A DNA stretch of 64,000 nucleotides from an uncultured Candidatus Saccharibacteria bacterium (GTDB lineage Bacteria; Patescibacteriota; Saccharimonadia; Saccharimonadales; Saccharimonadaceae). A program made the translations under genes and the position numbers. The DNA lies in the NCBI GenBank assembly GCA_947165975.1, contig CAMVCL010000001.1:59612-123611 (forward strand). The letters run 5' to 3'. Position 1 is the first letter of the stretch. Every line of letters begins with the position of its first letter. This document shows positions 9,312 to 17,662 of this stretch, piece after piece. Below the pieces are notes generated by a model. That model made no database searches, was not told the origin of the DNA, and was given only the letters and a program-made list of their open reading frames with translations.

Positions 9312-9730
9312 TGGATGGTGGTGTAGTGACGTTTATTATTGCTATTCTAATCGTAGCAGTTTTGGTTTTTCTAGCGATTCTCTTAACAGGGAAACATGGT
9401 TATACATTTAATCGTGAAGTATATCAGACTAAATTTTTGGCAATTGAAAATAAATTAAATCAAAAAAATGCTGCAACTTTTATGACTACTGTAATTGAGG
9501 CAGACAAATTGCTCGACAGAGCTTTGATCGAAATGGGTGTGCCGGGTAAGACCATGGGGGAGCGCCTCAAAAAATGCGGTGATAAATTTACACACCTCAA
9601 TGCGGTATGGCGCGCGCATAAACTTCGAAACGCCCTGGCGCACGAGTCAGATCTTGAAATTAGCTATAAACAATCCTATAACGCCCTGCAAGTTTACAAA
9701 CAAGCACTTAAAGACCTAGGAGCAATCTAA
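9311..9730 (+). CDS. small membrane protein with HEPN-like RNALAH motif
   Basis: 139 residues, located between gatA and gatB with one-base overlaps on both sides. Residues 6-26 form one transmembrane segment; the rest is a predicted all-helical cytoplasmic domain. Near the C terminus the sequence RNALAHES (R106, H111) fits the Rx4-6H motif of HEPN-fold proteins, many of which are RNases or nucleotide-binding helical domains. I infer a HEPN-like domain from this motif and the helical context only. The position in a tRNA amidation operon suggests, but does not prove, a link to tRNA. No confident family assignment. Confidence 0.6.
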   Translation: MDGGVVTFIIAILIVAVLVFLAILLTGKHGYTFNREVYQTKFLAIENKLNQKNAATFMTTVIEADKLLDRALIEMGVPGKTMGERLKKCGDKFTHLNAVWRAHKLRNALAHESDLEISYKQSYNALQVYKQALKDLGAI

Positions 9731-11142
9731 TGAAATATATTCCAACTATCGGTGTAGAATGTCATGTACAACTACGTACAAAAACCAAGCTTTTTTCTGA
9801 AGTAGATAACGATGCGCGCGGTAAAGAGCCTAATTCTTGTGTTTCGCCCGTGGACTACGCTTTGCCTGGTATGTTACCGCGTTTAAATGGTGAAGCAATT
9901 AAACTAGCAATCTTGGCAGGTCGCGCTATGAACTGCGAGATCAACGCTTTGTCCAGATTTGATCGTAAACACTATTTCTATCCAGATTCGCCTAAAGGCT
10001 ATCAGATTACGCAATTTTACCATCCAATTATCGGAGCTGGATATGTAGAGCTGCCCTCTGGCACTAAGGTGCGTATCGAGCATGCCCATCTTGAAGGTGA
10101 TGCGGGTAAACTGACGCATTTTGATACTTATTCTTTAGTAGATTTAAACCGCGTTGACACTCCATTGATTGAGATCGTTTCAATGCCAGATATTCATTCA
10201 GCTAAAGATGTACACGATTATTGTAAAGAATTATGGCGCCTGATGTGTTATGCTGGTGTGACTTATGGTGATCTTTATAATGGTAATATGCGCTTTGACG
10301 TGAATATTTCTTTGGCGCCAGAGGGTTCAAAGGAATTGGGCACCAGGGCTGAAATCAAAAACCTTAATTCCTTCCGTTCAGCTGAAAGAGCTGCTGAATT
10401 CGAAATCAAAAGGCAAACGAAGATTTTGGAATCTGGCGAGAAAGTTAAGCAGGAGACTCGTGGTTGGAGTGATGCTACTGGAAAAACTTCACCGCAGCGC
10501 TCAAAAGAGGAGGCGAAAGATTATCGTTATATGCCGGAGCCAGATATTCCGCCAATTAATCTTTCGAAAGATTTCATCGATAAAGAATCTGCCAAATTGC
10601 CGTTAATGCCGAAAGATTATCGCAAAAAATTCAATAAGACGATTTCGGCTGATATCCTGGAAGTGTTGCTGGATTATCCAGAATTGATGAAGAAACTTGG
10701 TGAAGTCGAAGAAAAACACACGAAAAATATTTCCAATCTATTTTCGTCTGTACTATTAGCCGAAGAAAAGTCTGCCGAATATCTCAATGATTTGCCTAGC
10801 GCAAAAGATTTAAATGAACTTGCCGAGATGAATGAAAAGAAAGAGCTTTCATCAACTTCAACCAAAGAGGTCTTCCTTCGATTGTTCGATCCCCAGATGA
10901 AGACGCATGGTGCTAAGCAGATCGCCAAGGAACTTGGCTTAATCCAAGAGAATGATCTAGGTGCGCTTGAAAAAATTGTTGATATCGTGCTCGCCAAACC
11001 GGAAACCCAAAAAGCCCAAGCCGATTTTAAAGCCGGTGAGGAAAAAGTAATCGGATTCTTAGTGGGTCAAGTAATGAAAGAATCACACGGTAAAGCCAAT
11101 CCGTCTGCTGTGCAAGAAATCCTTCGTAAGAAATTGGCATAA
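9730..11142 (+). CDS. gatB: Asp/Glu-tRNA(Asn/Gln) amidotransferase subunit B
   Basis: 470 residues, normal for GatB, the kinase and tRNA-binding subunit. The N-terminal catalytic cradle shows IGVECHVQLRTKTKLFSE, YALPGMLPRLN and RFDRKHYFYPDSPKGYQITQ, then the IKNLNSFRSAERAAEFEI stretch. The C-terminal YqeY-like tail domain spans about 340-470 and ends AVQEILRKKL. Its ATG overlaps the stop of the preceding small gene by one base. It closes the operon and converges with the BatC-like gene. Confidence 0.95.
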   Translation: MKYIPTIGVECHVQLRTKTKLFSEVDNDARGKEPNSCVSPVDYALPGMLPRLNGEAIKLAILAGRAMNCEINALSRFDRKHYFYPDSPKGYQITQFYHPIIGAGYVELPSGTKVRIEHAHLEGDAGKLTHFDTYSLVDLNRVDTPLIEIVSMPDIHSAKDVHDYCKELWRLMCYAGVTYGDLYNGNMRFDVNISLAPEGSKELGTRAEIKNLNSFRSAERAAEFEIKRQTKILESGEKVKQETRGWSDATGKTSPQRSKEEAKDYRYMPEPDIPPINLSKDFIDKESAKLPLMPKDYRKKFNKTISADILEVLLDYPELMKKLGEVEEKHTKNISNLFSSVLLAEEKSAEYLNDLPSAKDLNELAEMNEKKELSSTSTKEVFLRLFDPQMKTHGAKQIAKELGLIQENDLGALEKIVDIVLAKPETQKAQADFKAGEEKVIGFLVGQVMKESHGKANPSAVQEILRKKLA

Positions 11143-11202
11143 AGCCCCATATCTTTATTATATCATAAGTATAATAAAAAGTCAAATTTATCTCTGTTAC
11201 CG

Positions 11203-11973
11203 CTAAAAGTTCGGGTCTCCAAAGCTAGCTCCTGGTGTGCTATTGCCTACTCCGTGAGCTTGGTATGGATTGCCTGCAGCATTATTAATTGCATCTTGTT
11301 GTTGCTGTTGAATTTGTTGGAGCTGGTCGTCGGAGATTTCCTCATTGCCGGAATCGCCATTATTACCATCGCCATCATCACCCGGCCTAGTATTATTAGC
11401 AGAATCGACCGCTTCGGCACGTTTTTCTTCTATACGTTCTTTGGCTGCCTCAGCCATTTCATCCTTGCCAGACTCGCCATCCTTGCTAGCGCACCCATTT
11501 TCAAATAACAATGCTTCGGCTCGGTTGTATAGCACAATAGCATCATTATAACTTTCCTCATTAAACGATAGATCTCCTTGAAGCTCGATCGAATAGGACA
11601 AGTTGCCATAAATGCTACATAGAGAGTATTCTGGTGGATTATGCTTTAGACTTTCACTAAAATCAGTTTCGGCAGACTGTAAGATTTCGCGTGAGTTGGC
11701 TTGAATCAGTTTGAGGTAACCGCTATTGTAATATGGTAAATATGGTTCAATTAGGTTGCCAATTTTTTGTGCGTTAGTAATTGTAGTCGGCAGACCATAT
11801 GAGCCACCCGCCACGCCAACCGAGAACATGATATTATATATCCCAGTCCGGATAAAGAAGATGGTGGCAATTATTAGAAATACCAATGGTAAAGTGGCGT
11901 AAAGAAATAGTCGGCGACGTTTGTCAGAACGAATTTTGTCCTGATTTAATAAGCCAGGATCAAGATTAAGCAT
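11203..11973 (-). CDS. TPR-like membrane protein, last gene of VWA operon (BatC-like position)
   Basis: 256 residues: basic cytoplasmic start, one membrane segment (about 24-42), an extracytoplasmic helical region with TPR-like pairs (YLKLIQANSREILQSAETDF; YNDAIVLYNRAEALLF), then a low-complexity tail rich in Gly, Asn, Asp and Gln. It starts inside the end of the upstream VWA gene (8-nt overlap) with an AGGAG site 10 nt before the ATG. In Bat/aerotolerance-type operons the gene after two VWA proteins is often a TPR protein (BatC); the assignment here rests on position and helical pattern, not on strong sequence identity. Confidence 0.6.
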   Translation of the reverse strand: MLNLDPGLLNQDKIRSDKRRRLFLYATLPLVFLIIATIFFIRTGIYNIMFSVGVAGGSYGLPTTITNAQKIGNLIEPYLPYYNSGYLKLIQANSREILQSAETDFSESLKHNPPEYSLCSIYGNLSYSIELQGDLSFNEESYNDAIVLYNRAEALLFENGCASKDGESGKDEMAEAAKERIEEKRAEAVDSANNTRPGDDGDGNNGDSGNEEISDDQLQQIQQQQQDAINNAAGNPYQAHGVGNSTPGASFGDPNF

Positions 11974-12946
11974 CCTTTCTACTCCTTTCTGAGATTACGC
12001 GCGTTAGGATCTCTTCGCCCTCCCAGGCTAGTAGAGCGAGTAGTATTATGGCAAAAATCCAATAAATCTCGGCGCCCGTACTGGTCGTAACGTCAGTAGA
12101 ATCATGGCTGATAGAAACGGCCGAGGTTAGGGCATTAATGGCGGCATCTGGCAACTCTCCTGATTCACGATGATAATAATCGCCATTCAAAGCCGAATTA
12201 ATGCGCTGTAAATTCTCTTCGTCGATTTTAGAGATAACTTGCTTTCGGTCATCAATCGCAATATCGGGATCATTACCAAAATAAAGGACGTAGGAATCTT
12301 CTTTGATAGCAGTATAGTCAAAGGTACCGTCTGAGTCATCACCAACTTCTTCTATAAGGCTACCTTTTTCTGAACCGTAGCCCAGAACAATAGTCCGATC
12401 GATTAAGTCCGGTAAATTACTGGGGACTTCGGTAGAATCACCAGAAACATCTTCGCCGTCGCTCATAAAGATCATTACATTATTGCGTTCCGGGAAACGT
12501 TCTTTATAACCAGAGATACGTTTAGCGGTATAATCTAATAATTCTGTGAAATTAGATGGTTTTGTGTAAAGGGAATATTTTGGCCTAAGGTACGGAGAAG
12601 CTGCTAGGATGGCGTCAGCGTTATTGGTAGTCGGCACAGCAGAATAAGAAGTGAAATCTTGTACAATTAAGCCATATTTAGCGCCTGGAATTCGATTGAT
12701 AACTTTTGTGACATCATCTTGAACTTGTTCAAACCGACGCTTATTGCCATTATCAACGTCTTTTGCAACCATAGAACCAGTCGCATCAACCACAAACCAG
12801 ATATTGAGATTGCTCATCTCGCGCTTAGATTCCTCCGTAGAAAGAGTTGGGCGGATAAGTATAATGATGACCAAGATAGCCATAGCTAAACGACGATATA
12901 CGGTTGGGTTTTTGAGCCAAACTGAAAGATTTTTGAATTTTTTCAT
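11966..12946 (-). CDS. VWA-domain membrane protein (BatB-like)
   Basis: 326 residues with an N-terminal membrane segment (about 21-33) and a C-terminal one (about 293-312) flanking a von Willebrand A domain. The MIDAS metal site begins with D54 in FVVDATGSM; Thr and Ser follow the DxxGS pattern. The domain continues through NVMIFMSDGED. The ATG at 12946 is chosen because the upstream gene ends CTATGA, giving a 4-nt overlap; a longer in-frame start is also possible but would overlap more. Paired VWA proteins beside MoxR and DUF58 probably form a membrane complex remodelled by the MoxR ATPase. Confidence 0.82.
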   Translation of the reverse strand: MKKFKNLSVWLKNPTVYRRLAMAILVIIILIRPTLSTEESKREMSNLNIWFVVDATGSMVAKDVDNGNKRRFEQVQDDVTKVINRIPGAKYGLIVQDFTSYSAVPTTNNADAILAASPYLRPKYSLYTKPSNFTELLDYTAKRISGYKERFPERNNVMIFMSDGEDVSGDSTEVPSNLPDLIDRTIVLGYGSEKGSLIEEVGDDSDGTFDYTAIKEDSYVLYFGNDPDIAIDDRKQVISKIDEENLQRINSALNGDYYHRESGELPDAAINALTSAVSISHDSTDVTTSTGAEIYWIFAIILLALLAWEGEEILTRVISERSRKDA

Positions 12947-13968
12947 AGACCAAGCCTCCAAACAACGATAAAGAATGCCACAATCGAGATTGTTGCAATA
13001 ATAGTTGGTATCAACGGGGAATCTTTGCGCAGTAGAGTCTCTGCACCTTCATAACGAGCGGCTTCTTGTTCAAGAATCTGATCAACAATCTCAGAAACTA
13101 CTACTGGATTAGTTTGACTCCAGGATGAAAAAGCGTAGTACCCGCCACCAGTAGCGAGTGTAGCCTCACGAAATTCCTTTAGCTCATCGGATTCATAAAT
13201 GCTATCCCCTTGGTCGATCTCTGATTGAGAACGAAACTCGCCAGTAGAAAGTCCGTAAATGGCAATGTCATAGCGTTTAGCATAGTTAGCCGCCTGAGTT
13301 AGAGTAACAATCTTACCAGCGTAGTCTTGATTATCGGTTGCCAGAATGATAGTCCTAGAGCGCTTCTGCTCTTCGAGCTTATCAAAGGCATTAACACAAC
13401 CAACTACTCCTGGACCAATAGACGAAGATGTCTGATCACGTCCAGCCACTGCGCTAGAATAATGATTCGGGTCTTCACTCATTTCTGTGAGTAGCTCAGA
13501 TAGTAGTTCGTAGTCGTCACTTAGCGGAGCAATTGTTAGATATAGGGAATCAAATACAGTCAACCCTAACCGCTGTCCTTTAAATTCACTGAGTAAGGTT
13601 GCAAAATAAGACAAAAGGTCCTGAACGTACTTATTCATGGAACCACTCACATCGAGGCAGAGCATAATGTCACGGTTTTCGTATTCTGGTCTAGACGTCG
13701 TAATGGTGACCGGGCGCGAGGCAATAGTAGCAACTGAGCTAAACGTCGTGATAAACAGAAGCCCTACTGCTAATAATAATAAATGATACTTTTTTAATGC
13801 TGCCTTATATTCTGGTAACTGCCTAACGCTAGCTGTATTGGCAAGTGGTTTAGTATTCTTCTTTTCGGTCGGTTTTTTACCTTTTTGCTGAAAACGACGC
13901 CAAAAGGCAATACCGATAATGGCGAAGAATACAAATAGAGCAACTAGAAGAATCCAAGGTTGTTTCAT
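12943..13968 (-). CDS. VWA-domain membrane protein (BatA-like)
   Basis: 341 residues. Two N-terminal membrane segments (about 5-22 and 62-82) precede a VWA domain with a canonical MIDAS motif DVSGSM at residues 106-111, followed by TLLSEFKGQRLGLTVF and the IILATDNQDYAGK strand. A last hydrophobic helix (about 322-338) anchors the C terminus. It overlaps both neighbours by 4 nt (ATGA type), so it is an internal member of the MoxR-DUF58-VWA operon. Probable role: divalent-ion-dependent protein contact at the membrane. Confidence 0.85.
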   Translation of the reverse strand: MKQPWILLVALFVFFAIIGIAFWRRFQQKGKKPTEKKNTKPLANTASVRQLPEYKAALKKYHLLLLAVGLLFITTFSSVATIASRPVTITTSRPEYENRDIMLCLDVSGSMNKYVQDLLSYFATLLSEFKGQRLGLTVFDSLYLTIAPLSDDYELLSELLTEMSEDPNHYSSAVAGRDQTSSSIGPGVVGCVNAFDKLEEQKRSRTIILATDNQDYAGKIVTLTQAANYAKRYDIAIYGLSTGEFRSQSEIDQGDSIYESDELKEFREATLATGGGYYAFSSWSQTNPVVVSEIVDQILEQEAARYEGAETLLRKDSPLIPTIIATISIVAFFIVVWRLGL

Positions 13969-14540
13969 TTTCTACCCCCTTTCCTAGGCAACTGAATGGC
14001 GCTACTTTGTAAATGCTGCATTCTTGGCAAGGCCTCGTTATCCATGATAAGCTCCCTGGCTTTTCGGCCGGAATCGAGCACCGAACCTTTATTTAAACCA
14101 TTAAACTCTTCTGGATAATATTCTTCAATCAATGTGGCAAGTTTGCTGTTTTTGGAATGCTTCAAATCCTTCAAAGTCAACACTTCGGCGTGAAAGCCGC
14201 AGGCTTCCGCGTAAAATAAGCGCACGATTAAACTAAATTCTTGGTGAGCAGATGCGGCACGAATCTTTCTCATACCAAATCTCTGTTCGGTCTCATCGAC
14301 TAGCGCAAGGTATTTTTTGCGTAGGGCCGTGATATCGATGAACTTTGGTGCCTTTGGTTTAAGGTTAGCTAAAGTCTTAAGAGATTTTTTACGAGTTACA
14401 TACAAGATAAAGGCGATGATCGAACAGATAATACCAAGAAATAGAATACCTATAAAAACCCAGAGAATAGAATAATACATTGGCTCATGCATAAGACTGG
14501 GATTTGCTAGAACTTCACCAAGGTAATTAACGCTTAACAT
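13965..14540 (-). CDS. single-pass membrane protein in MoxR/VWA operon
   Basis: 191 residues with one strong membrane segment (about 24-49) after a short outside N terminus, then a basic cytoplasmic helical domain (KKSLKTLANLKPKAPKFIDI, then an acidic/aromatic helical stretch). It occupies the place where related operons carry a DUF4381 or BatD-like membrane subunit, between DUF58 and the first VWA gene. It overlaps the DUF58 gene by 14 nt and the next gene by 4 nt. I cannot assign a family by sequence. Confidence 0.65.
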   Translation of the reverse strand: MLSVNYLGEVLANPSLMHEPMYYSILWVFIGILFLGIICSIIAFILYVTRKKSLKTLANLKPKAPKFIDITALRKKYLALVDETEQRFGMRKIRAASAHQEFSLIVRLFYAEACGFHAEVLTLKDLKHSKNSKLATLIEEYYPEEFNGLNKGSVLDSGRKARELIMDNEALPRMQHLQSSAIQLPRKGGRK

Positions 14541-15414
14541 GTTTTTGCTCCTCTAACATTTTGAAAATTGCCGGAATTACATGTTCGTTGCTGTCAATTG
14601 TGCAACTGCATATACCTAAACGGCGAAGATCGTGCTTGGTATTAGTTTTAATCGTTTCGCGCATTTTTGCTTCGGCGTTTTTGAGGCTACGGTTTTTGCG
14701 CATGAACGCTGGGATACGTAAATCTTCCGTAATATCACGAACCTCAGAATTAACTAAGGTAGGATTAGTCAACTCCGAGTCTTCTATCATGATAACCATC
14801 TGTTCGTGGCGCACTCTCAAGCGGCGAATGATGTCTTGCGGTAGACTGGCCGCACCATACATATCGGTAATAATGATCAAAAACATCCTTTCACGAAAAT
14901 TTTTAGAGATATAATTCAATACTGTGCCAAGATTTGCTTGCGCGGCAGTGGGGCTGATAGATTTTTCATATTTAGTCAAAAATCCTTCAATGTGAGCCTC
15001 ACCCTCCTTAAGAGGGAATCTGGTATTGCCTTCGCTATTACCAAAAATCATACCAATTAGGTCATCGTTCTTTTGGGCGATATAAGATATCACGCTGGCC
15101 GCAGTCAGGGCTAATTCAGCCTTGGATTCTCCTGACGGTGCCAAAGCAGACATATTTCGACCAGCATCAGCAACAATCATAATGTTATGCTTACGAACCG
15201 CTACATAGCGTCGGATCATCGGTACGCGTGAGCGTGCTGAAGCTTTCCAATCAATATCTTTAACATCATCACCATATTCATAGGGACGCAAATCATCAAA
15301 ATCCATACCACGGCCTTTAAAAACTGAGCCATAATTACCGGAGAGTACATTATGAACTCGCCTTTTGGCGTAGATGCTCATTTTCTTCTTAACTTTGACG
15401 AGATGATTTGCCAT
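14527..15414 (-). CDS. DUF58 domain protein
   Basis: 295 residues. The DUF58 signature is clear: GNYGSVFKGRGMDFDDLRPY then GDDVKDIDWKASARS (about 28-64), followed by a VWA-like fold (KHNIMIVADAGRNMSAL, FLIIITDMYGAASL). DUF58 proteins nearly always accompany MoxR AAA ATPases and VWA membrane proteins and are thought to be adaptor or substrate partners. It lies 60 nt after moxR, with an AT-rich palindrome holding a possible minus-strand -10 box in the gap, and overlaps the next gene by 14 nt. Confidence 0.9.
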   Translation of the reverse strand: MANHLVKVKKKMSIYAKRRVHNVLSGNYGSVFKGRGMDFDDLRPYEYGDDVKDIDWKASARSRVPMIRRYVAVRKHNIMIVADAGRNMSALAPSGESKAELALTAASVISYIAQKNDDLIGMIFGNSEGNTRFPLKEGEAHIEGFLTKYEKSISPTAAQANLGTVLNYISKNFRERMFLIIITDMYGAASLPQDIIRRLRVRHEQMVIMIEDSELTNPTLVNSEVRDITEDLRIPAFMRKNRSLKNAEAKMRETIKTNTKHDLRRLGICSCTIDSNEHVIPAIFKMLEEQKHVKR

Positions 15415-15474
15415 TATTATCCTGCTTGATTGACTATTATTAGTTTTTGTGGTATAATATATATTATATAGGCG

Positions 15475-16428
15475 CTACGGTGCCACGATCTTAGAGAATA
15501 CCGCATCGATGATTGCCTCTGGATGTATCTCATCTGCCGCGGCTTCAAAATTAAGCATAATACGGTGACGTAATACCGAATAACGCATGTCCTTGATATC
15601 GTCTGGAGTGACGTAATCACGACCATGTATCAAAGCCAGGACTTGTCCGACTCGTAGTAATGCAATAGCACCACGTGGCGATACGCCATAGTCGATATAT
15701 TTAGCCAGTTGTGGCCCGATTACAGCCTGAGGTTCGCGAGTAGCCGTCACGATGTTAGTAATGTAATTCTTGATAGAATCGTCAACCCTTACGGCTTTAG
15801 CGGCCTTTTGTAGTTGTTTGATCTCTTCAAGCGAGACTTTGGCAGAATCTGGCAATGGTTCAACGGTCTGTCCGGACAGGGTATAATCTAGAATCTTGAG
15901 TTCTTCGTCTTTTTTGGGATAAGGCACTAATACTTTCAGAAGAAAACGATCGAGCTGTGCTTCTGGCAATTCATAGGTACCTTCTTGCTCGATTGGGTTT
16001 TGAGTTGCAAAAACGATGAATGGATCTGGCATATGAAACAAAACGCCGCCAACCGAAACTTGACGTTCCTGCATGGCTTCTAGCATGGCGCTTTGGGTTT
16101 TGGCACTAGAACGGTTAATTTCGTCTAACAATACGAAATTAGCAGAAACAGGACCAATCTTAGTATCAAAGGTACCTTTGCTGTAGTTATATATTTGCGT
16201 ACCAATAATATCGGAGGGTAGTAGATCTGGAGTACATTGGATACGAGAAAAACTACCATTAGTTACTTCAGCCAAAGTCTTAGCGGCTAAGGTCTTAGCG
16301 AGCCCAGGCAAAGACTCTAATAATATATGTCCTTCAGCGATCAGGGCTACGACTAGTGAAAGTCTAAGTTCTTCTTGACCCACGACCTTGGTCTGATAGG
16401 CATTCATAAGTTTGGTAATTGTATCCAT
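15475..16428 (-). CDS. MoxR-family AAA+ ATPase
   Basis: 317 residues. Walker A is in LLESLPGLAKTLAAK (about 36-50), Walker B in FVLLDEINRSSAKTQ (about 108), sensor 1 in FATQNPIEQEGTYELPEAQLD, and sensor 2 in SPRGAIALLRVGQV. The C-terminal lid domain ends near PEAIIDAVFSKIVAP. MoxR ATPases act as chaperones for complexes containing VWA proteins, two of which are encoded downstream. An AGAAAGGAAC site precedes the ATG. The upstream gene for a phosphoribosyltransferase-like protein ends 12 nt before it. Confidence 0.95.
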   Translation of the reverse strand: MDTITKLMNAYQTKVVGQEELRLSLVVALIAEGHILLESLPGLAKTLAAKTLAEVTNGSFSRIQCTPDLLPSDIIGTQIYNYSKGTFDTKIGPVSANFVLLDEINRSSAKTQSAMLEAMQERQVSVGGVLFHMPDPFIVFATQNPIEQEGTYELPEAQLDRFLLKVLVPYPKKDEELKILDYTLSGQTVEPLPDSAKVSLEEIKQLQKAAKAVRVDDSIKNYITNIVTATREPQAVIGPQLAKYIDYGVSPRGAIALLRVGQVLALIHGRDYVTPDDIKDMRYSVLRHRIMLNFEAAADEIHPEAIIDAVFSKIVAP

Positions 16429-16440
16429 TTGTTCCTTTCT

Positions 16441-17100
16441 TTATACCCAATAAAGGTTAATATTATTTGCCATTTTAAGTTTTTGCTCCTCAGTCAGTTC
16501 ATCTGGTTGATCAAAGTAATGGTTGTCGTCAAAAAGCGTGTGAGGGAGAATATCCATATAAGTTAGACCGTCCGCCTCGAGCTGAATCTTGTCAGAAACT
16601 GGCATGGTAATATTGCCAAATGCGCCATAAATATTCGCTGGAGTATAAGGTTTTAGTATCTCCATAGCAACCTGTAATTGAATGGTGGTTTTTAAAATAT
16701 CGGCAAAAATGATGATATCGCGGTTGTTAAATAATTTCGGGTCAAAATTTGGATTCAGATTCTTTTCGGCATTAATCTTAGAAAAAGCTTCTTGTTTTCG
16801 TTGATCAACTAAACCCATAAAATTACTGTAAATATAATCGTATTCACTGCCACTAATCTCTGGATTTAAGACAAAACCGCCATCCGTCTTAATAGCGCCT
16901 AACTCCCGAGTGATGTCGTAAGGGTCATCAACGGTTGAATACTGTAAAATATAGACATAGGCATGCAAATGTGCAGCTAGCTCAATACAACTAAGCAAAG
17001 AACTGCGCTTAAGACAAAAAACTATTGCATCTTCGTTACGAAATCGCCCTAGTTTTGTAGCTAACTGATCGCCAAGTGCTTGGCGATTAGGGTAATACAT
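16441..17100 (-). CDS. phosphoribosyltransferase-like protein with degenerate PRPP loop
   Basis: 219 residues. The layout follows the predicted phosphoribosyltransferases of the COG1926 type: ALGDQLATKLGRF, then VFCLKRSSLLSCIELAAHL, RELGAIKTDGGFVLN, and finally DIIIFADILKTTIQLQVAMEIL. The last stretch sits where the PRPP loop (VDDGIATG-like) is expected, but the second acidic residue and the TG are missing, so PRPP binding is doubtful. It is the first gene of the minus-strand MoxR operon, with an AGGAG-like site. Function unknown; possibly a binding or regulatory protein derived from a PRTase. Confidence 0.6.
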   Translation of the reverse strand: MYYPNRQALGDQLATKLGRFRNEDAIVFCLKRSSLLSCIELAAHLHAYVYILQYSTVDDPYDITRELGAIKTDGGFVLNPEISGSEYDYIYSNFMGLVDQRKQEAFSKINAEKNLNPNFDPKLFNNRDIIIFADILKTTIQLQVAMEILKPYTPANIYGAFGNITMPVSDKIQLEADGLTYMDILPHTLFDDNHYFDQPDELTEEQKLKMANNINLYWV

Positions 17101-17190
17101 ATGTCTCCTTTCTGCTTTTATTTTAACATAAGAATTATAAAAAGACTTAAGTGTTTTGATTGCTTTTTATCAAGTAGTATATTGTTTTTA

Positions 17191-17219
17191 TTGACAGGAT
17201 TTGAAAAGAGTGATATAAT
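17191..17219 (+). promoter_or_regulatory. exact consensus promoter for free-standing RNA
   Basis: TTGACA (17191-17196), a 17-nt spacer, and TATAAT (17214-17219). It is one of three perfect -35/-10 pairs seen in the window. Transcription should start near 17226. Confidence 0.8.
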
Positions 17220-17225
17220 TCTATA

Positions 17226-17553
17226 TGATAAGTTAGGGATATCGGACCCGAACTTTTCATTTACCATGCCTGTGTTTGTCTTTTAGATAAACACAGGCAG
17301 GCTCCTTAACTAGATAGAATAGAAGACGAGATAATGCTTTGCATTGTAAACGTAATCATACTAAGAACGTTATTATTTGCGAACGACGGTTCGTATTGCT
17401 AAATGCAACTCTGTTGTCATAGCCCAAAAATGCTCACTTTCTCCGAGCGAGCAATGCCTAGTTCATAATTATTCATATACAAACGGATTCCTTTGTAACC
17501 ATCTCGTCTATCTTTTCTATATACTACCGGCGCTCATTTGCGCCGGTTTTAAT
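17226..17553 (+). ncRNA. unidentified structured RNA upstream of fusA
   Basis: About 328 nt bounded by a perfect promoter and an intrinsic terminator, with no plausible coding sequence. A strong hairpin forms near the 5' end (TGCCTGTGTTT pairing with AAACACAGGCA at 17268-17298). A long-range helix closes a domain of about 200 nt: GACGAGAT (17325-17332) with ATCTCGTC (17501-17508), extended by ATAGAA (17314-17319) with TTCTAT (17515-17520). Expected RNAs of this size are RNase P RNA, tmRNA or a long 6S-like RNA, but I do not find the RNase P GAGGAAAGTC core or a tRNA-like tmRNA end. Identity is open. Confidence 0.65.
17527..17553 (+). terminator. intrinsic terminator of free-standing RNA
   Basis: Seven-bp arms CCGGCGC and GCGCCGG around a 6-nt loop, then TTTTAATTT. 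Confidence 0.85.
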
Positions 17554-17576
17554 TTGTACTTTTCTTTTTAATGAAG

Positions 17577-17610
17577 ATATGATAGAATTGGACATAGCGA
17601 TGTCTTTTTT
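17577..17610 (+). promoter_or_regulatory. fusA promoter with start-proximal terminator-like hairpin
   Basis: TATGAT (17577-17582) is followed at about the transcription start by GACAT-AGCG-ATGTC (17591-17604) and six T (17605-17610). The hairpin plus U-tract lies entirely in the fusA leader, 52 nt before the start codon, and could attenuate fusA transcription. Confidence 0.5.
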
Positions 17611-17662
17611 GAGCGTGGAAATCTTAAATTAGGCAAAAGAATAATAATTGATAAAGGAGCAT

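Noticed and set aside
17380-17410. A tag-like frame (A-N-D-G-S-Y-C then stop) inside the first structured RNA, suggesting tmRNA
   Set aside because: No tRNA-like acceptor/T-arm ends and no LAA-type tag ending; the match is too short to call tmRNA.
17080-17571. Short frames of 64-68 codons across the free-standing RNA
   Set aside because: They cross the promoter, hairpins and terminator and lack ribosome sites.
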